The position numbers were made by a program, and so were the translations under genes. A stretch of DNA of 64,000 bases from Erythrobacter tepidarius (lineage in GTDB: Bacteria; Pseudomonadota; Alphaproteobacteria; Sphingomonadales; Sphingomonadaceae). This document shows positions 17,221 through 25,939 of the stretch, in pieces (within the stretch, counting starts at the first letter, position 1; each line of letters opens with the position of its first letter). The notes under the pieces were generated by a model. It had not been told where the DNA came from, did not search any database, and worked only from the letters and a program-made list of their open reading frames with translations. The stretch covers positions 1-64,000 of the forward strand of contig NZ_MUYJ01000002.1 in assembly GCF_002155695.1 (NCBI RefSeq). The letters are read 5' to 3'.

Positions 17221-17249
17221 CGTTCGGACACGGCTTGTCGAAGCCCTGC
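17221..17249. repeat. Dispersed CGTTCG...TGTCGAAG repeat, copy upstream of hisZ
   Basis: CGTTCGGACACGGCTTGTCG with the following AAGCCCTG resembles a second copy at 57799-57827. Both have TTCG and CGAA as inverted arms and lie directly upstream of a minus-strand start (hisZ here, proC there). About 20-25 bases further on, both regions also share CTAGAAGAA. The core is of a type that I recall as common between genes in sphingomonad genomes. Function unknown. Confidence 0.6.
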
Positions 17250-17408
17250 CCACTTTTCAGACTGGCGGCGCTAGAAGAAGTGCAGCAATTGGGCAACGGC
17301 TAGCTTGCGTTTGCGCAAGCGACGGCGCGAAAGGATGGCTTGCGGCCTATCGGTAACGCCCCAAGCCGCCCCCTCTGTCCGATCAGCCGGGCAGGCTCGC
17401 CCCCTGCC

Positions 17409-17810
17409 TTAGCTGCGGGTGATGCGCGATGCCGGCTGGCGGATGGTCGGCTCAGTGTTCTTCACGCAGACGTCGATGCCGCGCCGCACTTCGATCCGGG
17501 TGGTGGGATCGAGACAGACCATGTCGCCCGCGATCGGCCCGGCCACGCAGGCATCCACCTGCCCGCGGTAATCGATGCGCTTCTGCGAGGGGGCAACGCA
17601 GTTGCCGGGGTTGGTCTCCACCCGCTCGCCCGCCTTGATACAGCGCGCAGCGTTGCCGCTGGTCTGGAGCGTGAAGCCCGGATCGCAGGCCCAGAACTGC
17701 CCGCTGGTCGGCAAAGCGGCGCTCTGCGCAAGGGCCGGCACAGGAGCGGCGGCCTGAACCGTCATGATCGAGGCTGCCGCAAAAACAGCCCAAAGGGGTT
17801 TCTTTTGCAC
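17409..17810 (-). CDS. Small secreted cysteine-containing protein, unknown function
   Basis: A 133-residue protein I do not recognise. It begins with a signal peptide ('VFAAASIMTVQAAAPVPALAQ') and the mature part has six cysteines, which suggests a disulfide-stabilised periplasmic or secreted domain. I choose the GTG at 17810 because a TAGGAGAG ribosome site precedes it and a proper signal peptide follows at once; the upstream open frame contains a palindromic repeat and is not protein-like. No neighbour gives a clear clue to its role. Confidence 0.65.
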   Translation of the reverse strand: MQKKPLWAVFAAASIMTVQAAAPVPALAQSAALPTSGQFWACDPGFTLQTSGNAARCIKAGERVETNPGNCVAPSQKRIDYRGQVDACVAGPIAGDMVCLDPTTRIEVRRGIDVCVKNTEPTIRQPASRITRS

Positions 17811-17954
17811 TTTGGTCTCTCCTATCTTTCCAGAACCCCGCAGGTCTCGGGGTCTGCGCAGAGATGACGCAAACGCAGCACGCACACATCGCCCGTCCGG
17901 CTTAGTCCGGATGGGGGTGGCTGCGCCTCGGCCCGCATGGGCCAAAGGGGGGTG

Positions 17955-17973
17955 CCCCGGGTCAAGCCCGGGG
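17955..17973. repeat. G/C-rich palindrome (REP-like)
   Basis: CCCCGGG-tcaag-CCCGGGG is a perfect seven-base stem downstream of serA, in the gap before the small secreted-protein gene. Similar 'CCGGG-TCAAG-CCCGG' units are frequent intergenic repeats in alphaproteobacteria. It has no T-run, so a classical terminator is not indicated, although it could protect the serA mRNA end. Confidence 0.55.
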
Positions 17974-18008
17974 CGGGTCTCAGGGCCGCAGGCCAAGGCC
18001 TCGGGCGA

Positions 18009-19595
18009 TCAGAACGTCAAGGCCTTGACCATCTTCACGCCTTCGACCTTCTCGGCCTCGGCCACGACTTGAGGGGTCAGGGGATCGTCGAGGCTCAGCA
18101 GCAGCACCGCTTCCCCGCCCGCTTCGCGGCGGCCGAGGTTGAAGGTGCCGATATTGATGCCGTGATTGCCGAGCAGCGTGCCGATCCGGCCGATGAAGCC
18201 TGGCTTGTCGTCGTTGACGATATAGAGCATGTGCCCGGCGAGTTCGGCCTCGATCCCGATCCCGAAGATTTCCACCAGACGCGGCGCCTCGGTGCCGAAC
18301 AGCGTGCCCGCCACCGAGCGCGGCCCGGCCGAGGTTTCCACCGTCACCCGCACCAGCGTGTTGAACGCCCCCTCGCGCTCGTGGCGGATCTCGCTCACGT
18401 CGAGCCCGCGCTCCTTGGCGAGGAACGGCGCGTTGACCATGTTCACGCTGTCCGAATAGCGGCGCATGAGACCAGCCAGCACTGCCGCGGTGATCGGCTT
18501 GCCGTTGAGCCCGGCCGCCGCGCCCTCGCGCTCGATGCTGATGTGGGTGAGGTTGCCATGCGCCAGCTGGCCGACCAGCGAACCCAGCTTATCGGCCAGC
18601 GCCATGTAGGGACGCAGCTTGGGGGCCTCATCGGCGCTCAGCGAAGGCATGTTGAGCGCATTGGTGACGCCGCCGTTGACGAGGTAATCGGCGAGCTGCT
18701 CGGCGACCTGGAGCGCGACATTGACCTGCGCTTCGTTGGTCGAAGCGCCAAGGTGCGGGGTGCAGATGAAGTTCTTGGTGCCGAACAGCGGGTGATCGGC
18801 CGCCGGCGGCTCGCTCTCGAACACGTCGAGCGCCGCGCCTGCCACCTGGCCGCTGTCGAGGCAGTCCTTGAGCGCGACTTCATCGATCAGCCCGCCGCGC
18901 GCGCAATTGATGATGCGGATGCCCTTCTTCGCGTTCTCGAGCCGCTCGCGGCTGAGGATGTTGCGGGTCTCGTCGGTCAAAGGCGTGTGCAACGTGACGA
19001 AGTCTGCGCGCGCGAGCAGCGTGTCGAGATCGACCTTCTCGACGCCCATTTCCACCGCGCGATCCTCGGTGAGGAAGGGATCATAGGCGATCACCTTCAT
19101 CTTGAGGCCGAGCGCGCGCGATGCGACGATCGAGCCGATATTACCCGCGCCGATCAGGCCGAGGGTCTTGCCGGTGACTTCGACACCCATGAAGTCGCTC
19201 TTGGGCCACAGGCCGGCCTGGGTGCGGGCATTGGCTTCCGGGATCTGGCGGGCCAGTGCAAACATCAGCGCGATCGCGTGTTCGGCGGTGGTGATCGAGT
19301 TGCCGAACGGGGTGTTCATCACCACCACGCCCTTCGCCGAAGCATAGGGAATGTCGACATTGTCGACCCCGATCCCGGCGCGGCCGATGACCTTGAGATT
19401 GGTCGCAGCATCGAGCACCGCCTTGGTGACCTTGGTCGCGGAACGGATCGCGAGGCCATCATAGGCGCCGATGCGGGCGATCAGCTGTTCGGAGGTTTCG
19501 CCGGTGATCACATCGACATCGCAGCCGCGCTCCTGCAGGATTCGTGCGGCGTTGGGGTCCATCTTGTCGGAAATGAGAACTCTGGGACGGGTCAT
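18009..19595 (-). CDS. serA: D-3-phosphoglycerate dehydrogenase (long form with ACT domain)
   Basis: First enzyme of serine synthesis, oxidising 3-phosphoglycerate to phosphohydroxypyruvate with NAD. The 528-residue protein has the catalytic and Rossmann domains ('GRAGIGVDNVDI', 'GLIGAGNIGSIVASRA', 'NCARGGLIDEVAL'), a middle ASB-type domain and a C-terminal ACT domain ('HMLYIVNDDKPGFIGRIGTLL') which in many species binds serine for feedback control. It lies downstream of serC on the same strand, separated by 117 bases that carry palindromic repeats. Confidence 0.96.
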   Translation of the reverse strand: MTRPRVLISDKMDPNAARILQERGCDVDVITGETSEQLIARIGAYDGLAIRSATKVTKAVLDAATNLKVIGRAGIGVDNVDIPYASAKGVVVMNTPFGNSITTAEHAIALMFALARQIPEANARTQAGLWPKSDFMGVEVTGKTLGLIGAGNIGSIVASRALGLKMKVIAYDPFLTEDRAVEMGVEKVDLDTLLARADFVTLHTPLTDETRNILSRERLENAKKGIRIINCARGGLIDEVALKDCLDSGQVAGAALDVFESEPPAADHPLFGTKNFICTPHLGASTNEAQVNVALQVAEQLADYLVNGGVTNALNMPSLSADEAPKLRPYMALADKLGSLVGQLAHGNLTHISIEREGAAAGLNGKPITAAVLAGLMRRYSDSVNMVNAPFLAKERGLDVSEIRHEREGAFNTLVRVTVETSAGPRSVAGTLFGTEAPRLVEIFGIGIEAELAGHMLYIVNDDKPGFIGRIGTLLGNHGINIGTFNLGRREAGGEAVLLLSLDDPLTPQVVAEAEKVEGVKMVKALTF

Positions 19596-19617
19596 GTCAA
19601 ATACCTTTCATCGTCAT

Positions 19618-19692
19618 CCCGGACCTGGTCCGGGACCGCGCGCAGCACGCGCTGGGGGAATCGGGGAAAGCCGCCCCGGAGCACGTCCGGGG
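19618..19692. repeat. Two REP-like palindromes between serC and serA
   Basis: CCCGGACCTGGTCCGGG spans 19618-19634 and CCCCGGA-gcacg-TCCGGGG spans 19674-19692; a smaller GCGCG inverted repeat lies between them. They occupy the spacer of the serC-serA transcript. The 'CGTCATCCCGGACC...GGTCCGGGACC' pattern is a familiar intergenic repeat type in alphaproteobacteria. They may stabilise or process the mRNA; this is inference. Confidence 0.6.
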
Positions 19693-19712
19693 CGACGCAA
19701 GTTCGCACGGCC

Positions 19713-20891
19713 TCAGCCGTTCTTGACCTTCTCGTAGGCCCATTCGATCCACGGCAGCAGACGCTTGAGGTCTTCCTGCTCGACGGTCGAACCGCACCAG
19801 ATGCGCAAGGACGGCGGCGCGTCGCGGTAGCCGTTGAAATCATAGCCGACCCCGCGTTCTTCTAGGAGCTTGACGATCTTCTTGGGAACCGCGGCCTTGT
19901 CCTCGTCGGAGAGGCTCTCGTACCATTCGCCCTGGAACACCATGCACACCCCGGTATTGGTCTGCTTGGCCGGGTCGGACACCATGTTGCGCAGCCACGG
20001 GGTGGCCTCGATCCAGTCCTTGACGATCTTGGCATTGGCATTGGCCCGCTCGATCAGCGCCTTGCGCCCGCCGATCGCCTTGGCCCATTCGAGCGCGGCG
20101 ATATAATCCTCGGTCGCCAGCATCGAAGGGGTGTTGATCGTCTCGCCCGCAAAGATGCCGGCGTTGATCTTGTTGCCCTTCTTCAGACGGAACAGCTTGG
20201 GCAGAGGCCAGGCGGGATCGTAGCTTTCGATCCGCTCAACCGCCTTGGGGCTGAGGATCAGCATCCCGTGCTGGGCTTCCGAGCCCATCACCTTCTGCCA
20301 CGAATAGGTGGTGGCATCGAGCTTGGCCCAGTCCATCTCCTGCGCGAAGATCGCGCTGGTCGCATCGTTGATGGTGATGCCCTCGCGGCCCGGCTCGAGC
20401 CAGTCGGTATTGGGGATCATCGCGCCCGAGGTCGTGCCGTTCCAGGTGAAGACCACGTCGTTGCGCTGCGGAATGGTGGTGAGATCCGGGATCTCGCCGT
20501 AATCGGCGGTCAGCACCTGCAGGTTGGGCAGCTTCAGTTGCTTCACCGCGTCCTGGATCCAGATATTGCCGAAGCTCTCCCACGCTGCGACCGTCACCGG
20601 GCGCGCGGGATCGAGCATCGACCACATCGCCGCTTCGAGCGCGCCGGTATCCGATGCGGGCATGATGCCGACAAGGTAGTCGTCGGGGATGCCGAGCAGT
20701 TCGCGGCTGAGATCGATGGCATATTTCAGCCGCGCCTTGCCGAGCGCCGAGCGGTGCGAGCGGCCGAGAGAATCGGTCTTGAGCTTGTCGAGCGACCAGC
20801 CGGGGAATTTAGCCGTGGGACCCGAGGAAAAGAAGGGACGCTCAGGCTTCAGCGTAGGCTCGTGCGCGAGCCCGCGAACGTAGTCAGTCAT
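19713..20891 (-). CDS. serC: Phosphoserine aminotransferase
   Basis: A PLP enzyme that transfers an amino group from glutamate to phosphohydroxypyruvate (and commonly also acts in pyridoxine synthesis). The 392-residue protein carries 'KPERPFFSSGPTAKFPGW', 'GIMPASDTGALEAAMW', 'FTWNGTTSG' and the PLP lysine in 'SWQKVMGSEAQHG'; it belongs to the form found in alphaproteobacteria. ATG 20891 has an AAGGAGAG site. It is transcribed before serA, giving a serC-serA operon. Its leader contains stem-loops (see findings). Confidence 0.95.
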   Translation of the reverse strand: MTDYVRGLAHEPTLKPERPFFSSGPTAKFPGWSLDKLKTDSLGRSHRSALGKARLKYAIDLSRELLGIPDDYLVGIMPASDTGALEAAMWSMLDPARPVTVAAWESFGNIWIQDAVKQLKLPNLQVLTADYGEIPDLTTIPQRNDVVFTWNGTTSGAMIPNTDWLEPGREGITINDATSAIFAQEMDWAKLDATTYSWQKVMGSEAQHGMLILSPKAVERIESYDPAWPLPKLFRLKKGNKINAGIFAGETINTPSMLATEDYIAALEWAKAIGGRKALIERANANAKIVKDWIEATPWLRNMVSDPAKQTNTGVCMVFQGEWYESLSDEDKAAVPKKIVKLLEERGVGYDFNGYRDAPPSLRIWCGSTVEQEDLKRLLPWIEWAYEKVKNG

Positions 20892-21005
20892 GTATTCTCT
20901 CCTTGCAGAGAGCGCGCGCGGCGTTGGGACCGCGTGGCCCGCTGGCCGCTCTAGAGTTGCGCGGCAAAGAGTCAACGTGAAATAGCGTGACCGCCCCACC
21001 CCGCT

Positions 21006-21031
21006 GCGCGGCAACAATCAAATTGCCGCGC
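21006..21031. promoter_or_regulatory. Strong hairpin between divergent serC and glycosyltransferase genes
   Basis: GCGCGGCAA (21006-21014) and TTGCCGCGC (21023-21031) form a perfect nine-base stem with an eight-base loop, 115 bases upstream of serC and 47 bases upstream of the glycosyltransferase. It could be an operator, part of either 5' leader or simply a repeat. Alphaproteobacterial serC genes are known to carry a structured leader (the 'serC' RNA motif), but I could not verify a match. Confidence 0.45.
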
Positions 21032-21077
21032 GCGCCCTCTCGCCAAGTGGCGCAAATGCCACTAATCAGGCCGCTCC

Positions 21078-22265
21078 ATGGAAATCCGTGACCTTCGCAT
21101 TGCCCTGTTCAGCGGCAACTACAACTATACCCGGGACGGGGCGAACCAGGCCCTGAACCGGCTGGTCGGCTGGCTGCTGGCCAAGGGCGCGGCCGTGCGG
21201 GTCTATTCGCCCAAGGTCGCCAATCCCGATTTTCCCCCCACCGGCGATCTGGTGGGCCTGCCCAATGTGCCGATGCCGGTGAAGGGACGCGGCGAATATC
21301 GTCTGCCGACCGGTCTCGGCGCGGCGGTGAAGCGCGATCTGGCACGGTTCAAGCCCAATATCGTCCACCTCTCCTCGCCCGATCCGGCAGGCCATGCGGC
21401 GCTGCGCTGGGCGCAGGACCACGACATTCCGGTGCTCGCCAGCGTCCACACCCGGTTCGAAACCTATCCGCGCTACTACAAGATGGCCTTCCTCGAACCG
21501 CTGATCGTGCGGATGCTGCGGCGCTTCTACAACCGCTGCGATGCATTGGTTGCGCCCTCGCAGTCGATGATCGACGAATTGCTGGCGATGGAAATGCACG
21601 ACGACATCGGGCTGTGGAGCCGCGGGGTGGATCGCACGATCTTCTCCTCTGCGCGGCGCGATCTCGAATGGCGGCGTTCGCTGGGCCTTGCCGACGACGA
21701 TGTGGCGATCGTGTTCCTCGGGCGGCTGGTGATGGAAAAGGGGCTGGACGTGTTCGCCGAAACCATCGTCCAGCTGCGTCGCCGGCAGGTGCCGCACAAG
21801 GTGCTGGTGATCGGCGATGGCCCGGCGCGCGGCTGGTTCGAGGCGAACCTGCCCGGCGGGATCTTCGCCGGCTTCAAGACCGGCGAGGCGCTGGGGCAGG
21901 CGTTGGCGAGCGGGGATGTGTTCTTCAACCCCTCGGTCACCGAGACCTTCGGCAACGTCACGCTCGAAGCCATGGCGAGCGGCCTGCCCGTGGTCGCTGC
22001 CGGAGCAACGGGCAGCGCGAGCTTGGTGATCGAAGGGGTAACCGGCCGGCTGGTGACACCCACGAGCAAGGATGCCGATGCCCTCGCCTTCGCCGAGGCG
22101 CTCACGCCCTATTGCCAAGATCCGGCATTGCGCGCGGCACACGGGGCCGCGGGCGAGACGCGCGCCTGCGAATACAGCTGGGATGCGATCAACGCGGTGG
22201 TGGCGGACACCTACATCCGCCTCGTCGAAGCGCGCCGGGCCTTGCAGGCGGCAGAGGCCGCGTGA
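21078..22265 (+). CDS. GT4-family glycosyltransferase
   Basis: A 395-residue GT-B-fold enzyme. The N-terminal 'IALFSGNYNYTRDGANQALNRLV' (23 residues at about 7-29, only a pattern) binds acceptor. The C-terminal half has 'IVFLGRLVMEKGLDVF', 'VLVIGDGPAR' and the EX7E-type nucleotide-sugar motif 'FFNPSVTETFGNVTLEAMASGLP'. It resembles alpha-mannosyl or sulfoquinovosyl-type transferases acting on glycolipids, but donor and acceptor cannot be told from sequence. No other cell-envelope sugar genes are adjacent. It is divergent from serC. Confidence 0.82.
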   Translation: MEIRDLRIALFSGNYNYTRDGANQALNRLVGWLLAKGAAVRVYSPKVANPDFPPTGDLVGLPNVPMPVKGRGEYRLPTGLGAAVKRDLARFKPNIVHLSSPDPAGHAALRWAQDHDIPVLASVHTRFETYPRYYKMAFLEPLIVRMLRRFYNRCDALVAPSQSMIDELLAMEMHDDIGLWSRGVDRTIFSSARRDLEWRRSLGLADDDVAIVFLGRLVMEKGLDVFAETIVQLRRRQVPHKVLVIGDGPARGWFEANLPGGIFAGFKTGEALGQALASGDVFFNPSVTETFGNVTLEAMASGLPVVAAGATGSASLVIEGVTGRLVTPTSKDADALAFAEALTPYCQDPALRAAHGAAGETRACEYSWDAINAVVADTYIRLVEARRALQAAEAA

Positions 22266-22266
22266 A

Positions 22267-22701
22267 TTACCGCAGCACCCCTGCCGCGCGCATGCTGCGG
22301 GCGTAGGCCAGCAGGAACAGCGTTACCCCCCAGATCGCCCCATCGAGCGCGGGAGCCTGCATGCTCGCGGGCATATCGATCAGGGCGTAGTTATAGACCG
22401 TCGTTCCGATCAGCCCGACCAGCGCCACCAGCATCGCCGCAACCGCCAGACGCGAACGCAGCAGCAACAGCACCGATCCGGCCAAGGCGCCCCACACGCC
22501 CAGCGCCCACAGAGCGCTCACCCATGCCGGGTAGCTGTCCATGAAGGCAATCTGTTCGGGGGTCATGCCGATTTCGGCGAGCATGCCGAGCTTGGTCACG
22601 GTGTAGCTCAGCGCGCCCATTGCATTGAACAGCAGCGTCGCGATGCCCACCACCCAGAGATGCCACGGCGCCATGGCGCCGCCGATTGTCGACCTGTTCA
22701 T
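22267..22701 (-). CDS. Small four-helix membrane protein, unknown function
   Basis: A 144-residue hydrophobic protein with four likely transmembrane helices (residues about 10-32, 58-80, 85-105 and 120-138) and no motif I recognise. ATG 22701 is preferred over the GTG codons just upstream because of the GGGGA site. Its stop lies one base from the stop of the convergent glycosyltransferase. The PadR regulator lies upstream on the same strand, so co-regulation is possible but unproven. Confidence 0.65.
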   Translation of the reverse strand: MNRSTIGGAMAPWHLWVVGIATLLFNAMGALSYTVTKLGMLAEIGMTPEQIAFMDSYPAWVSALWALGVWGALAGSVLLLLRSRLAVAAMLVALVGLIGTTVYNYALIDMPASMQAPALDGAIWGVTLFLLAYARSMRAAGVLR

Positions 22702-22779
22702 CACCACTTCTTCCCCACCCGGCGCGACCCGAATGGAGAGGCAATAGGCCGCGCTCGGCCCTGCGACAATCGGCGGACG

Positions 22780-23427
22780 TCAAAGCCGCTCGATGCGCTT
22801 GGCCATTTCGTCGATCATGTCGACGATCTCGTTGATGGTGCGTTCGTCGAGCTTGCCAGCACGGGCGCGGTTCTTGAGCACCGAGCCGAGGTTGCCCATC
22901 GCCCGGAACAGATCGTGCGAGCGCACCGTGGTGGTGCGTTCGCCGTGACGGCCGAGGCGGCGCATCAGACCCTCGACCTCGTCCCTGCGTTCCTCCAGCT
23001 CGGCGCGGCCCTGCGCGGTGACGGCAAAGGGCTTCTTCGCGCCTTCGGCCTCGGCCTCCTCGATCGCGCCTTCGTCTTCCAGCAGCTGGAGCGTCGGATA
23101 GACCGCGCCGGGACTCGGAGCATAGGCACCGCCGGTCATGTCCTCGATCGCCTTGATCAATTCGTAGCCGTGACGGGGCGCTTCCGCGATCAGCGCCAGC
23201 AGGGCAAGGCGCAGCTCGCCCTGACCGAACATCCGCCCCCGGCGCGCGCGCGGGCGATCATCGCCCTCGCCATCGGCTTCGCGGCCGCCCGGGAAATCCT
23301 CGTCGAAGCGCGCGCGCATCTTCCAGTTCGGACCGCCGAAGTTCATGGTCCCGTTCATCGCCATCGTCGCCATTGCCTCGGCGAGCTTTTCCCAGCCATT
23401 ACCGCGGCCGTACCGGTTCCAATTCAT
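22780..23427 (-). CDS. PadR-family transcriptional regulator
   Basis: A 215-residue protein. A low-complexity N-terminus ('MNWNRYGRGNGWEKL') is followed by a PadR winged helix (residues about 65-145) with the hallmark 'ELRLALLALIAEAPRHGYELIKAIEDMTGG' pattern and 'PSPGAVYPTLQLLEDEGAI', then a C-terminal helical dimerisation region. PadR proteins are usually repressors released by small molecules and often control membrane or efflux genes. A perfect palindrome 36 bases upstream of the start is a plausible self-operator. Translation probably starts at ATG 23427. Confidence 0.88.
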   Translation of the reverse strand: MNWNRYGRGNGWEKLAEAMATMAMNGTMNFGGPNWKMRARFDEDFPGGREADGEGDDRPRARRGRMFGQGELRLALLALIAEAPRHGYELIKAIEDMTGGAYAPSPGAVYPTLQLLEDEGAIEEAEAEGAKKPFAVTAQGRAELEERRDEVEGLMRRLGRHGERTTTVRSHDLFRAMGNLGSVLKNRARAGKLDERTINEIVDMIDEMAKRIERL

Positions 23428-23462
23428 GATGCCATCTCCAAGCCTGCATCTGCGATACATCC

Positions 23463-23474
23463 AAGATATATCTT
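23463..23474. promoter_or_regulatory. Candidate PadR operator palindrome
   Basis: AAGATATATCTT is a perfect 12-base palindrome in an A+T-rich island, about 36 bases upstream of the PadR-like gene and 72 bases upstream of the divergent rarA. ATACATCC just to its left could extend the site. PadR-family operators are typically A+T-rich palindromes near their own genes, so the assignment follows from position and symmetry. Confidence 0.5.
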
Positions 23475-23546
23475 AGAGCTATCGTTTCAAGCCATCCCGC
23501 CGACGGGAGTTTCCTTTTCCGCCAAGTGGCCTATCACGCCCGATGA

Positions 23547-24869
23547 ATGGCTGACCTGTTCGGACAAGATGCCCCCGAGGCGCCGCGTGGCGACGACATC
23601 CCCGCCCCCGATGCACCGCTGGCGGACCGGTTGCGGCCGCAGACCTTGGCCGAGGTCGTCGGGCAGGAGCACCTGACCGGCCCTGACGGCGCGATCGGGC
23701 GGATGGTGGCGGCGGGCCGTCTTGCCAGCATGATCCTGTGGGGGCCGCCCGGCACCGGCAAGACCTCGATCGCCCGCCTGCTCGCCGATCGCGTAGGGAT
23801 GCGCTACGCCGCGATCAGCGCGGTGTTTTCGGGCGTGGCGGACTTGAAGCAGGCCTTTACCGAAGCGGAAAAGATGGCCAAGGCCGGCCGCAAGACGCTG
23901 CTGTTCGTGGACGAGATCCACCGCTTCAACCGCGCCCAGCAGGACGGCTTCCTGCCCTATGTAGAAAGCGGCGTGGTGACGCTGGTGGGCGCGACCACCG
24001 AAAACCCGAGCTTTGCGCTCAACGCCGCGCTGCTCTCGCGCGTCCAGGTGCTGGTGCTGAACCGGCTGGACGAACCTGCGCTGGCCGCGCTGCTGGCGAA
24101 AGCGGAAGCGCTTGAAGGCCCCCTCCCGCTTACGCCTGAGGCCCGCACCGCGCTGATCGCGCAGGCCGATGGCGACGGGCGCTTCCTGCTGGGGCAGGCC
24201 GAGACGCTCTACCATGCCCGGCTCGCCAAGCCACTCGATCCGGCCGGGCTCGGCGGTTTCCTGCAACGCCGCGTGGCGGTTTACGACAGGGATCGCGACG
24301 GGCATTACAACCTCATCAGCGCGCTTCACAAAGCCGTGCGCGGCTCCGATCCGCAGGCGGCGCTTTACTGGCTCGCGCGGATGCTGGTGGCGGGCGAGGA
24401 GCCGCTCTTCCTCGCCCGGCGGCTGGTGCGCATGGCAGTGGAGGATATCGGCCTGGCCGATCCCCACGCGCTCCCGCAATGCATGGCGGCAATGGAGGCC
24501 TACCGCTTGCTCGGCAGCCCCGAGGGCGAACTGGCGCTGGTGCAGGCCTGCCTCTATCTTGCCACCGCCCCCAAATCGAACGCCGCCTACATGGCGCAGA
24601 AGGCCGCGTGGAAGGCGGCCAGGGAGACCGGCAGCCTCGCCCCGCCGGCCAATATCCTCAACGCGCCGACCAAACTGATGAAGGACATCGGCTACGGCGC
24701 GGGCTACGCCTATGATCACGATGCGCCAGAGGGCTTTTCAGGCGCCAACTACTGGCCCGAGGGGATGGCGGCGGAACAGTTCTACACGCCGGTGGAACGC
24801 GGGTTCGAACGCGAGGTGAAGCGGCGGCTCGACTATTGGAACAAGCTGCGGGCGGAGCGGAACAAGTGA
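23547..24869 (+). CDS. rarA: Replication-associated recombination protein A (AAA+ ATPase)
   Basis: A 440-residue member of the RarA/MgsA/WRNIP1 family that acts at stalled replication forks. Visible features are 'PLADRLRPQTLAEVVGQEHL', Walker A 'GPPGTGKTS', Walker B 'LLFVDEIHRF' and sensor 1 'LVGATTENPSF', followed by the C-terminal tetramerisation region ('LHKAVRGSDPQAALYWLARML'). Length and motif order are normal. The stop overlaps the GTG start of the next gene. Confidence 0.95.
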   Translation: MADLFGQDAPEAPRGDDIPAPDAPLADRLRPQTLAEVVGQEHLTGPDGAIGRMVAAGRLASMILWGPPGTGKTSIARLLADRVGMRYAAISAVFSGVADLKQAFTEAEKMAKAGRKTLLFVDEIHRFNRAQQDGFLPYVESGVVTLVGATTENPSFALNAALLSRVQVLVLNRLDEPALAALLAKAEALEGPLPLTPEARTALIAQADGDGRFLLGQAETLYHARLAKPLDPAGLGGFLQRRVAVYDRDRDGHYNLISALHKAVRGSDPQAALYWLARMLVAGEEPLFLARRLVRMAVEDIGLADPHALPQCMAAMEAYRLLGSPEGELALVQACLYLATAPKSNAAYMAQKAAWKAARETGSLAPPANILNAPTKLMKDIGYGAGYAYDHDAPEGFSGANYWPEGMAAEQFYTPVERGFEREVKRRLDYWNKLRAERNK

Positions 24870-25750
24870 GGCGTTTCGCCGCATTCCTCGCGGTCGATTG
24901 GTCGGGGGCCAGAGGCGCCCGGCACAAGGGCATCGCCCTGGCGATCGCACCCGCCCAAGGCGGACCGCCAGCGCTGCTTGCGCCGCCTCATCCCGGAGGC
25001 TGGACACGCCCGGAGGTGATGGCGCTGCTGGCAAGGCTGGAAGCCCCGACGCTGGTCGGTCTCGATCTCGGCATCTCGCTGCCCTTTCTCGATGCCGGCG
25101 CGTTTTTTCCGGGGTGGGATGCCAGTCCGTCCGACGCGCGCGCGTTATGGGCACTGATCGATGGCCTGTGCCGCGATGACCCGCATCTGGAGGCCGGAGG
25201 CTTCCTCGCACACCCCGAGGCGGCCCGCTACTTCCGCCACGGTGCCGGGATCGAGGGCGACCGCTTTCTGCATCCCCAAGCGGCCAACCGCGAAGGCCGC
25301 TTTCGCCTCACCGAAGCCGCCCAGCGCGCGGCTGGTGTGCGACCGGTGAGCAATTTCAACCTCGTCGGCGCGGCGCAGGTCGGCAAGTCCAGCCTCACGG
25401 GGATGCGGATGCTCCATCGTCTTGGCGGGCGGATGCCGGTATGGCCGGTCGATCCTTTGCCCGATGACGGCCCGGTGGTGGTCGAGATCTACACCGCGAT
25501 TGCGGCGCGTCTGGGCGGGGTGGCCGGCGCGGCAACCAAGCTGCGCAGTGTCGAGGCGCTTAACGATGCGCTCGACAGGCTCGGCTCGCCGCCGGTCGAA
25601 GGCAGCGGGGTGATCGATGATCATTCCTCCGACGCGCTGATCACCGCCGCCTGGCTGCGCCGGATGCACGGGGAACAAGACCTGTGGCACCCGCAGGGCC
25701 TCACCCCCGATGTCGCGCGCACCGAAGGCTGGACTTTCGGCGCGTTCTAG
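24866..25750 (+). CDS. Hypothetical protein (RNase-H-fold, DUF429-like)
   Basis: A 294-residue protein. The start is taken as GTG 24866, which forms GTGA with the rarA stop and so is probably translationally coupled. Acidic motifs at the N-terminus ('FLAVDWSGARG') and at 'TLVGLDLGISLPF', plus a late 'DDHSSDALITAAWL', resemble the acidic pattern of RNase-H-like DUF429 proteins. No activity can be assigned. Co-occurrence with rarA might hint at nucleic-acid work, but that is weak. No signal peptide or membrane segment is seen. Confidence 0.65.
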   Translation: MRRFAAFLAVDWSGARGARHKGIALAIAPAQGGPPALLAPPHPGGWTRPEVMALLARLEAPTLVGLDLGISLPFLDAGAFFPGWDASPSDARALWALIDGLCRDDPHLEAGGFLAHPEAARYFRHGAGIEGDRFLHPQAANREGRFRLTEAAQRAAGVRPVSNFNLVGAAQVGKSSLTGMRMLHRLGGRMPVWPVDPLPDDGPVVVEIYTAIAARLGGVAGAATKLRSVEALNDALDRLGSPPVEGSGVIDDHSSDALITAAWLRRMHGEQDLWHPQGLTPDVARTEGWTFGAF

Positions 25751-25848
25751 TCGCGCCGGGGCCGCGCTTTTCGGGGGTGCATGGGGTGCCCTGTCGCTTG
25801 GCCACTTGAGGGCGAGGCAGATTGACGATAGACGCGCCTCCACGCAGC

Positions 25849-25921
<73 letters not shown>

Positions 25922-25939
25922 CCGCGTTTCAATGAAACC

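Noticed and set aside
17937..19865. 642-codon plus-strand open frame
   Set aside because: Antisense to serA, with typical shadow composition (Arg/His/Gln/Asp rich).
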